Shown here: positions 1 to 5,035 of the stretch, piece by piece | How the letters are laid out: every line of letters starts with the position of its first letter | Numbering within the stretch: the first letter of the stretch is position 1 | Origin: Nitrososphaerota archaeon | GTDB taxonomy: Archaea; Thermoproteota; Nitrososphaeria; Nitrososphaerales; Gagatemarchaeaceae | DNA length: 5,769 nt | Reading direction: 5' to 3' | NCBI GenBank assembly: GCA_005877365.1 | Contig: VBPP01000296.1 | Location: forward strand, 1-5,769 | Notes under the pieces: model-generated | Seen by the model: the letters and a program-made list of their open reading frames with translations, nothing else | Told to the model about the DNA's origin: nothing | The model's database searches: none | Program-made: the position numbers and the translations under genes

Positions 1-1
1 A

Positions 2-166
2 TACACGAGAATCAGAGGTAAGACGTATGCGCTGCTGGAGTTCCTTTCAGTGATCGAGCAAAATGCCGACCTGGGGCGAATAAGAACCGCCATTGAGTCC
101 CGCAATAGGCGAACCATCCTCTGGCACCACAGGCAGGTGGAATCGGTCATGTTTCTTAAGTGTTGA
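2..166 (+). CDS. 3' end of an unrecognised gene, truncated by the window edge
   Basis: One + strand frame is open from base 2 to a TGA at 164-166, giving 54 residues; the other two + frames stop almost at once (TAA at 19-21, TGA at 51-53). The peptide is mostly hydrophilic and helix-compatible, with a leucine-rich stretch (LLEFLSVIEQN) followed by an Arg-rich stretch (RIRTAIESRNRRT) and a Trp-His-His. No family is recognised. The T-rich run after it (183-222) would suit an archaeal terminator. A 54-codon open stretch can arise by chance, so this is only a candidate gene end. It is convergent with the SpoIIM-like gene, 121 bases away. Confidence 0.35.
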   Translation, partial: YTRIRGKTYALLEFLSVIEQNADLGRIRTAIESRNRRTILWHHRQVESVMFLKC

Positions 167-182
167 GACGGGGCAACGGCTC

Positions 183-222
183 CGTTTTCAATCTGACAAA
201 GCTTTTTCGTTATCTGTTTGGT
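183..222 (+). terminator. possible T-rich terminator
   Basis: Several T runs (TTTT at about 183, TTTTT at about 204, TTT near 219) follow the stop of the truncated + strand gene within 60 bases. Archaeal RNA polymerase commonly terminates at T tracts without a hairpin. No stem-loop is evident here, so the call rests on base composition only. Confidence 0.2.
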
Positions 223-287
223 GGGCCTCAATGGCGCAAGAGAGGATCTCCACCGATGGCGCCTCCACCTTCTAGGGACATCAATGA

Positions 288-764
288 TCAACACCCGCTC
301 GTGAGAAGAGGTGGAGTGATGAACGTCTCGATGAGTGCAGCGAGGACCAATAATATAACTACGGTCAGGGCGACACGTCCGATACTCTTGACATCGATCC
401 TGCTATCGCGCCCCCGTATCAAGTCTATTTCCAGTCGCGTCAAACGGAAGCCAACGCTTGCAGCGATAATGTACGAGGCGATCTCGAATCCTCCATGAGG
501 AAGTAGTCCGGCTGCGAGAATAAGCGGCTTCTTCAGCAATCCGGACACCGCGCTGCCCAACACGAGCCCATTGAACACCAACTCCGCGACGGTAGGGATT
601 GCCAGGACGAATCCGCCGAAGGAAAGGATCAGAGCTAGCCTGAGATTGTTAATCAGGGTAGTTTCGATGTAGTTGCCGGGAAGAGGACGAGGAGCGCAAA
701 CTGGGTTTGCTTGACCAACACCCCACCCGGCCAGCGTAGCGAGTAGCAATGGAACGAAGAACAA
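288..764 (-). CDS. SpoIIM-family (stage II sporulation protein M / DUF95) membrane protein
   Basis: 158 residues from a TTG start, all membrane-protein-like. Family hallmarks are visible in order: an N-terminal hydrophobic segment (about 3-18); an N-x-R-x-A motif opening the second helix (NNLRLALILSFGGF, about 39-52); VFNGLVLGSAV (about 63-73) matching the NG-x-x-LG signature; LLPHGGFEIAS (about 87-97) matching the PHG-x-x-E motif; then VGFRLTRLE; and a last helix ending IETFITPPLL (about 144-153), the usual A-x-IE-x-FITP ending. Archaeal members are typically somewhat longer, so the N-terminus may be incomplete: the frame is open upstream only to a TGA near 818 with no ATG or GTG, and an ATG at about 817-819 lies in another frame. 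Archaeal SpoIIM-like proteins have no known role in sporulation; function is unknown. It lies 71 bases downstream of the small membrane protein gene on the same strand. Confidence 0.85.
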   Translation of the reverse strand: MFFVPLLLATLAGWGVGQANPVCAPRPLPGNYIETTLINNLRLALILSFGGFVLAIPTVAELVFNGLVLGSAVSGLLKKPLILAAGLLPHGGFEIASYIIAASVGFRLTRLEIDLIRGRDSRIDVKSIGRVALTVVILLVLAALIETFITPPLLTSGC

Positions 765-835
765 GGCCAGAGAAGCTGACAGTTCAGTTTTCGAGGAGAG
801 GAAGAACGAGAACGCTCATTCCCTTTGGAAATTGA

Positions 836-1168
836 TTAAAAGCCTATGATAAAGCCGAGCAGTCCTGTAATCGCTGTGGTTATGATCGTAATTTGCTCCA
901 ACCAAACGATATTTGGCACACAATAACCCAGATCAATTCTAACGTAGCCCGTGTACTGGTTGTACACGTACGAGTACTGCTCAGTGCAACCCTGTTGAAT
1001 TGGGTAATAATACGTGATTGCGGTCACGATATGGCCAATCGCCGGCCCCATTACGAAGAGAGCTGCCAGTCCGACCAAAACGAAGGAGGCACCTCTGAAA
1101 GCGGGGTCGTTTCGGCTTAACTCTCTATATCTCTCGGCAAACGACTTGGCCGTGCCGATGATTTCCAC
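836..1168 (-). CDS. small two-helix membrane protein, function unknown
   Basis: 110 residues from a GTG start. The first 25 or so residues are charged and helix-forming (KSFAERYRELSRNDPAFRG), followed by a hydrophobic segment (about 27-53), a Tyr-rich hydrophilic loop of about 35 residues, and a second hydrophobic segment to the C-terminus (about 88-110, ending LLGFIIGF). The loop holds two cysteines (C61 and C82) flanking many Tyr, Asn and Gln residues, so a disulfide in an exported loop is plausible. The GTG start is supported by a TATA box about 26 bases upstream and the lack of a Shine-Dalgarno sequence, which fits a leaderless mRNA. No family is recognised. It precedes the SpoIIM-like gene on the same strand; co-transcription is possible. 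Confidence 0.6.
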   Translation of the reverse strand: MEIIGTAKSFAERYRELSRNDPAFRGASFVLVGLAALFVMGPAIGHIVTAITYYYPIQQGCTEQYSYVYNQYTGYVRIDLGYCVPNIVWLEQITIITTAITGLLGFIIGF

Positions 1169-1188
1169 CCGTAATTGAGGGTGAGCAT

Positions 1189-1198
1189 AGTATATGAA
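1189..1198 (-). promoter_or_regulatory. TATA box of the small membrane protein gene
   Basis: Read on the minus strand the sequence is TTCATATACT, centred about 26 bases before the GTG at 1168. That spacing puts the transcription start at or next to the start codon, the archaeal leaderless pattern. Confidence 0.5.
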
Positions 1199-1218
1199 TC
1201 CCGTAGCCGGCTAGCCCT

Positions 1219-1275
1219 AGTAAATACATATCCAACCTCAAGTAAATACATATCCGAGCTCAAGTACATATATCC
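1219..1275. repeat. three tandem 22-bp direct repeats (iteron-like)
   Basis: The core TAAATACATATCC occurs at 1221-1233 and again identically at 1243-1255; a third, altered copy TACATATATCC is at 1265-1275. The spacing from copy to copy is exactly 22 bases, and CTCAAG precedes copies two and three (CCCTAG precedes copy one). The array ends about 20 bases upstream of the TATA box of the small membrane protein gene. Two helical turns between copies would place a bound protein on one DNA face, so the array could be a regulator binding site. The AT-rich core is also TATA-like. Confidence 0.65.
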
Positions 1276-1749
1276 AGACTAGGATTGACCGGGCGGCATC
1301 GGTTTCCGTAATCGAGAGGGAAAGAACGGCGATGAGTAATGCCAGGGCCGGCCTCGCCCCAAAAGTTCGAGGGCAATTCTGTCTTTCTTCTAACTGTCGA
1401 GGCCCTCGATGTAAGCTTCAAGCCTCCCCTGGAACCACAAGTCGCTTCACATCTCACTAAAAATCCTCCTCCCGATAGGTTTCCAGGCTACGTCCGATGA
1501 AAGAGCGGAAAGTCGTTTTTGCCTTTCGCCGACCGCGAGTGTTATCTGTATGAGCTTCTTGGGCCTTCCCTCTCTTCATCTCCTCCTCGCAATCCCCATA
1601 ATCTGCTACCTTGCCTAAGAAGACATTTTCCAATCGGCCAAGTGAACGCGAACATGGTTCGGCAATGATCTGCTCATTATATCGATGCCCGCTGACATCT
1701 TCGCTTCCAAGAGTACGCCTCTGATTGGTATCAGTCGCTTCCAATTACT
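1276..1749. other. gene-poor stretch with no intact gene
   Basis: Short open frames exist on both strands (for example minus 1457-1744 and minus 1615-1917), but they overlap one another, lack family-like motifs, and their composition does not resemble the neighbouring genes. A + strand frame is open from 1415 to a TAA at 1616-1618 and encodes one hydrophobic stretch (LHLLLAIPIICYLA), but its only ATG is at 1550. It might be a remnant of the missing membrane part of the CPBP relic that follows; this is a guess. No RNA gene or mobile element is apparent. Confidence 0.4.
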
Positions 1750-2067
1750 ATGAGTCTTCGCTACAACGGTATCCTGGTCGGTGTATCGGAAGGTTTCCTG
1801 TTCAGAGGACAAGTTCAGACTGGGCTTAACAGCTCTCAAAAAACGACGCTGATGATTGGCCGGGCGGACATTCGCCTTGGGACGATTCTCGCAACGGTTG
1901 CCCTCGCCGTCTTCCATTCTAGAAATATCTTCACCCTTCAGTTCACCCTAACCTTCGGTACACTCGTTGGACACTTCTAGGACACAACGAACAATCTGCG
2001 GACCTCAATCATCATTCATCCTTCGGTTGATTTCTTGGGGTTCACCGACATGAGGACCTATAGATAG
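1750..2067 (+). pseudogene. decayed CPBP (CAAX protease / Rce1-like) membrane protease, C-terminal part
   Basis: CPBP proteins are multi-helix membrane metalloproteases with an EE-x-x-x-R motif, an F-x-x-x-H motif and a third motif with a conserved His and Asn. The frame from ATG 1750 reads VGVSEGFLFRGQVQTGLN (residues 10-27), clearly motif 1 but with the second Glu changed to Gly; RLGTILATVALAVFHSRN (42-59), motif 2 with His56; then a TAG at 1978-1980. Past the TAG, the same frame continues as TNNLRTSIIIHPSVDF (about 80-95), matching motif 3 with His90, to a TAG at 2065-2067. The four or so upstream membrane helices are absent, although the frame stays open back to 1696 and YQSLPIT just upstream also looks family-like. 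With the N-terminal half missing, one catalytic Glu lost and an internal stop, this is most likely a relic. An intact short gene at 1750-1980 (76 residues) is the less likely alternative. Confidence 0.6.
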
Positions 2068-2074
2068 GCTGCGA

Positions 2075-2084
2075 CTTATATATT
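2075..2084 (+). promoter_or_regulatory. TATA box of the ECF S component / AIR synthase-like operon
   Basis: CTTATATATT is centred about 28 bases before the GTG at 2107, with no Shine-Dalgarno sequence in between. This fits archaeal leaderless transcription and supports 2107 as the true start. Confidence 0.6.
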
Positions 2085-2106
2085 CAGCAGAATTTTCCGC
2101 GTTTTC

Positions 2107-2825
2107 GTGGCTGACCTCAAGAGGGTGGCAGGCGCGGCAGTCTTTACCGCGTTCGTCGCGGCCGCCACGATGGCGATCAACGCGTACATTGCGGCGACCG
2201 GTGGCTACTTCAACGTCGGAGAGGTGATGGTCTACACAACGGCGCTTCTCATGGGACCGTACGTCGGCGCCTTCGCTGGCGGAGTTGGCTCCATGATTTC
2301 CGACCTCGCTCTGGCTCCCCAGTTTGCACCGGGGACGCTCGTGATCAAGGCGTGCGAGGGTTTCATCGTTGGATACCTCGGCAATCGCGCGCTAGGGGGC
2401 TTCACGACGAAGACCTGGAGGCTGATCAGCATCGCCCTCGGAGCGCTCGTTGGAGGCATTGTTGCGTGGGTGGGTACGACATACTTCTCGGGAGCTCTTC
2501 AGTTTTCGCTTGGAATTCAGAATTACACCCCAGTGCCGACCCTGACCTTCGAGGTCCCGCCAGCCTTCTGGCTGGGTCTCGCTGCGGTCGTCGTCGTCCT
2601 GATTGTGGCCGTCGGATTCTCCGTCGAGAGGAGGGTCGGGTGGCTATCTCTCTCCGTCCTCCTCGGGGGTTCGGAGATGGTGCTGGGCTACTTCCTCTAC
2701 GAGACGCTTGTGCTCAGCCAGGCGGGAGCGACGGCGGAGGTTCCCTTTAACATCGCGCAAGCTGTGATAGGCTTGATCGTCCGCAAACCCCTAATCCTCC
2801 CGTTCACCGAGTCAAGAAGGTTTGA
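2107..2825 (+). CDS. ECF transporter S component (substrate-binding membrane subunit), frameshifted near its 3' end
   Basis: S components capture a vitamin or similar micronutrient and dock on an EcfT/EcfA energising module. Residues 7-30 form helix one; a Gly-rich core follows (GYFNVGEVMVYTTALLMGP, 33-51; GAFAGGVGSMISDLAL, 54-69; APGTLVIKACEGFIVGYLG, about 74-92), the typical ECF S pattern. More helices follow, and the last reads VPFNIAQAVIGLIV. The unbroken frame runs on to 3039, but after about residue 233 it becomes Arg-rich and only shadows the next gene. Adding one base in the C run at 2799-2801 gives LILPVHRVKKV and a TGA at 2823-2825, a normal basic S-component ending of about 239 residues, overlapping the next gene's TTG start. 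The frameshift is therefore real damage or a sequencing error. Start: GTG with a TATA box 28 bases upstream. Substrate cannot be read from the sequence; EcfA and EcfT are not in the window. Confidence 0.85.
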
Positions 2826-3829
2826 AGCTCGCGCTGGGGAAGCTTCCACCGGAACTTCTACGAAAGTATGTCCTGACCATGACTGGCGCGAAATCGAAGG
2901 AGCTTGTTCTGTCCCCAAGGGTCGGGCTCGACTTCGGCGTCGTGAAGCTTCGAAGCGGATTTCTAATCGTCTCCTCCGACCCCGTCACCGGCATCGCGAA
3001 GAACGTGGGACGCCACGCCGTCGTGGTCAGTGCCAATGACGTCGCGACTAGCGGCAATAGGGCCAGCTTCATGCAGTCCGTAATTCTCCTCCCGGAGAGG
3101 GTGGACGAGAGGACTGTGAAAGAGCTCACCTCGAAGATGGCCGACGCGGCGAAGCAGCTTGGCATCACCATTGTTGGTGGTCACACAGAAGTGACCCCAG
3201 GGCTGGAGAGGCCAATCGTGATGACTACGGCGTTCGCGATCGCGCGATCGTTTGTCTCGGCAGGCGGCGCAAAGGTGGGAGACACCCTCATGATGACAAA
3301 GAGTGCAGGAATCGAAGGGACCGCCATCCTGGCGGAGGAGGCTGCCAGACGCGGAGCGAGCCCAACCACTGTCAGGAGGGCCTCCCGCTTCTTCGATAGA
3401 ATGAGTGTCGTCGATGATGCAGAGGGGGCTTTCGATACGGGCTTCATTCACGCAATGCACGACTGCACAGAGGGCGGAGTTCTCGGTGCCGTCTACGAGA
3501 TGGGGGTCGCATCGCGTATCGGAATAGAAGTCGATGAGGGCAAGATTCCCGTGGCCAGCGAGACCAGGGCGGTCTGCGCCGTCCTTGGAGTCGACCCGTT
3601 GAAACTGATAGGGTCGGGTGCTCTCCTGGTGGCGGTCGAGGGCGGCAAGGAAGAAGTGGTAAAAAGTGCGCTATACCCTCTCGGCATCTCCGTCACCTCG
3701 ATAGGAAGATTCCGAGCAGGGGAGGGGACGCTGATCCATGAAAAGGGAGGGCGGAGGACGTTAATCCGAGACTCTCCCACCGACGAACTCTGGAGGGTGG
3801 AGAGAACGGCTCACTTGGTCAGCACGTAG
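2822..3829 (+). CDS. AIR synthase-related protein (PurM/HypE/ThiL/SelD superfamily)
   Basis: 335 residues, the usual length for the superfamily, whose members use ATP to activate a substrate (purine precursor, hydrogenase carbamoyl group, thiamine phosphate or selenide). Visible signatures: SSDPVTG (51-57) and ANDVATSGNRASFMQSVILLP (71-91), matching the conserved ND-x-A region; IVGGHTEVTPG (117-127); KVGDTLMMTKSAGIEGTAIL (151-170), opening the second domain; HDCTEGGVLGAVYEM (213-227); and IGSGALLVAV (263-272). It lacks the C-terminal Pro-Arg-x-Cys tail that HypE needs, ending instead in RTAHLVST, and the N-terminal Asp-rich ATP/Mg loop is atypical (VGLDFGVVKL, 34-43). It belongs with archaeal AIR-synthase-like proteins of unassigned reaction. 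The TTG start forms TTGA with the expected stop of the ECF S gene, suggesting coupled translation. The 3' end overlaps the convergent HxlR gene by 19 bases. Confidence 0.85.
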   Translation: MKLALGKLPPELLRKYVLTMTGAKSKELVLSPRVGLDFGVVKLRSGFLIVSSDPVTGIAKNVGRHAVVVSANDVATSGNRASFMQSVILLPERVDERTVKELTSKMADAAKQLGITIVGGHTEVTPGLERPIVMTTAFAIARSFVSAGGAKVGDTLMMTKSAGIEGTAILAEEAARRGASPTTVRRASRFFDRMSVVDDAEGAFDTGFIHAMHDCTEGGVLGAVYEMGVASRIGIEVDEGKIPVASETRAVCAVLGVDPLKLIGSGALLVAVEGGKEEVVKSALYPLGISVTSIGRFRAGEGTLIHEKGGRRTLIRDSPTDELWRVERTAHLVST

Positions 3830-4191
3830 GCTGATTCGTTGGGATTCTTGCCTTCCCATCGTCTCGCCCACTCCGCCAAGTCGCCGAGTATTCCCTTCAA
3901 CTCGATTCCCTTCTTCGTCAGTGAGTACTCGACGCGCGGAGGAGTCTCCGGGATTACCTTCCTTTGCACCACGCCTTGCCTGTCGAGTTCGTTGAGGCGT
4001 TCTGCCAAGCTCGTGGCGCTTATACCGTTGATCCTCCGCTTGAGTTCGTTAAACCTCGCGGGCTCCTGCAGCCCGAGCGCGTGAATGATGGGTAGGGTCC
4101 AGGTCTTGGTTAGTTCGTTCCATGCAGCGTGTATCGACTTGCATCCGTCGATAACCTCCTGGTTAAGCTGGGATGACTTGCTCAACTCCAT
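3811..4191 (-). CDS. HxlR-family winged-helix transcriptional regulator
   Basis: 126 residues, typical family length. Pattern in order: a single N-terminal Cys (C17 in DGCKSIHAAWNEL), the position used as thiol sensor in several HxlR proteins; KTWTLPIIHAL, the family's helix leading into the wing domain; RFNELKRRINGISATSLAERL, the helix-turn-helix with the recognition helix; LNELDRQGVVQRKVIPETPPRVEYSLTKKG, the wing with the family's P-x-x-V-EY-x-LT-x-x-G ending; and a C-terminal dimerisation helix (LGDLAEWARRW). The ATG at 4191 is the only reasonable start. It is divergent from the DoxX-PPOX-HtrA genes with a palindrome in the intervening gap, so it probably controls both itself and them. An alternative global role cannot be excluded. 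It contains only one Cys, so any redox switch would involve intersubunit or mixed disulfides. Confidence 0.92.
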   Translation of the reverse strand: MELSKSSQLNQEVIDGCKSIHAAWNELTKTWTLPIIHALGLQEPARFNELKRRINGISATSLAERLNELDRQGVVQRKVIPETPPRVEYSLTKKGIELKGILGDLAEWARRWEGKNPNESAYVLTK

Positions 4192-4202
4192 ATTACCTAC
4201 TT

Positions 4203-4219
4203 AGTAGTCCAAGACTACT
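4203..4219. promoter_or_regulatory. perfect 7-3-7 palindrome, candidate HxlR operator
   Basis: AGTAGTC, spacer CAA, GACTACT: perfect inverted repeat in the short gap between the divergent HxlR and DoxX genes. HxlR dimers bind short inverted repeats near their own promoter. On the HxlR side it sits between the TATA element and the start codon, where a bound dimer would block initiation; on the DoxX side it lies just upstream of the TATA element, over the TFB contact region. A transcript hairpin is the alternative reading. Confidence 0.6.
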
Positions 4220-4221
4220 GG

Positions 4222-4230
4222 TTATATAAA
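4222..4230. promoter_or_regulatory. TATA element usable in both directions (HxlR and DoxX)
   Basis: TTATATAAA reads as TTTATATAA on the other strand, so it can serve either direction. Towards DoxX it predicts transcription starting near 4251, just upstream of the ATG at 4264; towards HxlR it predicts a start near 4200, about 10 bases before the ATG at 4191. Confidence 0.5.
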
Positions 4231-4263
4231 CCTGACTGCGTGTGGGTCTGGTGGGAAAACAAG

Positions 4264-4653
4264 ATGTTCGAGATAATCGGAAGTCTCGGGGTCCTGACCG
4301 CGCTTCCGTTGAGGCTGGTCATCGGGGCCGCCCTCGTGGCGCACGGATACCCGAAGCTCAACAGAAAAACAGTGGAAAGGATGAAGGGGATGGGATTGCC
4401 CCCGGCGGCGACGGCGGGAGCCGCCTTAACCGAGTTCGTCGGAGGAATCGCATTAATTATCGGCTTCCTCACTCCGCTCGCATCCCTGCTGATCGCGCTG
4501 GAGATGGTCGGTACGACGCTCTTTTCGAAGTTCAGGCTACACAAGAACTTCCTTCTTGGTTACGAGCTCGACGTAGCTTACCTCGCCGGGGCCTTGACGG
4601 TGCTCCTGCTGGGCGCTGGACCTCTCTCCATCGACGCCGTTTTGAGGATTTAG
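4264..4653 (+). CDS. DoxX-family membrane protein
   Basis: 129 residues from ATG 4264, close to the usual size of the family. Helix one carries the family's R-x-x-x-G-x-x-x-x-x-HG-x-x-K pattern (LRLVIGAALVAHGYPKL); then a short basic amphipathic stretch (RKTVERMKGMGLPP); helices two and three (TAGAALTEFVGGIALIIGFL, PLASLLIALEMVGTTLF), with the E-x-x-GG-x-x-L-x-x-G motif in helix two; a cytosolic loop; and helix four (AYLAGALTVLLLGAGPLSID). DoxX-like proteins are linked to redox metabolism, thiosulfate:quinone oxidoreductase and electrophile resistance; no substrate can be read here. An in-frame GTG at 4240 would add eight residues but lies inside the expected promoter-to-start gap, so ATG 4264 is preferred. 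The PPOX gene follows 13 bases later. Confidence 0.85.
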   Translation: MFEIIGSLGVLTALPLRLVIGAALVAHGYPKLNRKTVERMKGMGLPPAATAGAALTEFVGGIALIIGFLTPLASLLIALEMVGTTLFSKFRLHKNFLLGYELDVAYLAGALTVLLLGAGPLSIDAVLRI

Positions 4654-4666
4654 GCGAAGAGAGTTG

Positions 4667-5032
4667 ATGAAAGAGAAGCAGGTGGGAGTGAAGTTCAGTG
4701 AGAAGGAGGCGGAGTACCTAGCGGAGCAGAGAATCGGCAGGATAGCCACTGCGTCCCCCAATCTGGAGCCTCACGTTGTTCCGGTGGGCTTTGAGTTTGA
4801 CGGCAGCTACATCTACTTCGGGGGCTGGAACCTGGAGAGGAGTCTGAAGTTTCGCAACATCATGCGGAACAACAAGGTCGCTTTTGTCGTAGACGACCTG
4901 GTCTCTACCCGCCCGTGGCGCGTAAGAGGGATCGAGATCAGAGGATTTGCGGAAAAGGTCGAGTGCGAGGAGGGGCGCCTCTGCGTGCGCATCACTCCAA
5001 CCCGAAAGGTGAGCTGGGGGCTGGAGGTCTAG
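4667..5032 (+). CDS. pyridoxamine 5'-phosphate oxidase-like (PPOX) flavin or F420-binding protein
   Basis: 121 residues from ATG 4667 (a TTG directly before it is less likely). The split-barrel pattern is clear: FSEKEAEYLAEQRIGRIATA (about 9-28), the family's N-terminal helix and first strand; PHVVPVGFEFDGSYIYFGG (about 34-52), strand pair plus loop; RSLKFRNIMRNNKVAFVVDD (about 57-76), the K-x-x-N-x-x-x-N-P/x-x-V-x-F-V-V-DD motif; RVRGIEIRGFAEKVE; and ITPTRKVSWGLEV at the C-terminus, matching the I-R-x-x-P-x-R-x-x-S-W-G motif of the F420-dependent PPOX class. Members reduce substrates with F420H2 or bind FMN; substrate unknown. It lies between DoxX and the HtrA-like gene with minimal gaps, so probably in one transcript under the HxlR-controlled promoter. 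Confidence 0.88.
   Translation: MKEKQVGVKFSEKEAEYLAEQRIGRIATASPNLEPHVVPVGFEFDGSYIYFGGWNLERSLKFRNIMRNNKVAFVVDDLVSTRPWRVRGIEIRGFAEKVECEEGRLCVRITPTRKVSWGLEV
5023..5028 (+). promoter_or_regulatory. Shine-Dalgarno sequence of the HtrA-like gene
   Basis: GGAGGT lies seven bases before the TTG at 5036, inside the last codons of the PPOX gene. It is the one strong ribosome binding site in the window and it decides the HtrA start, as expected for an operon-internal gene. Confidence 0.7.
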
Positions 5033-5035
5033 GAG

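Noticed and set aside
160..498. 112-residue open frame on the + strand
   Set aside because: Its second half is antisense to the SpoIIM-like gene, and it starts inside the truncated left-edge frame. No motif is present.
951..967. Inverted repeat GTGTAC-TGGTT-GTACAC
   Set aside because: It lies within codons for the Tyr-rich loop, away from any promoter, and is explained by Tyr and Val codon use.
1457..1917. Two overlapping minus-strand open frames (95 and 100 residues)
   Set aside because: They overlap each other in different frames, are charged and motif-free, and the upstream one is antisense to the CPBP-like text.
1978..1980. TAG read as pyrrolysine in the CPBP frame
   Set aside because: TAG is the ordinary stop of the AIR synthase-like, DoxX and PPOX genes here, and the protein is also missing its N-terminal half and a catalytic Glu.
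2826..3039. Arg-rich C-terminal tail of the ECF S component's uninterrupted frame
   Set aside because: It lies wholly inside the AIR synthase-like gene in another frame and reads like shifted GC-rich coding DNA; a one-base repair gives a normal end.
2963..3460. 165-residue open frame on the minus strand
   Set aside because: It is antisense to the AIR synthase-like gene and has low-complexity His/Gly/Asp composition without family signatures.
4240..4263. GTG start for the DoxX-like protein
   Set aside because: It is only about 15 bases past the TATA element, so it would lie upstream of the predicted transcription start; the ATG at 4264 fits better.
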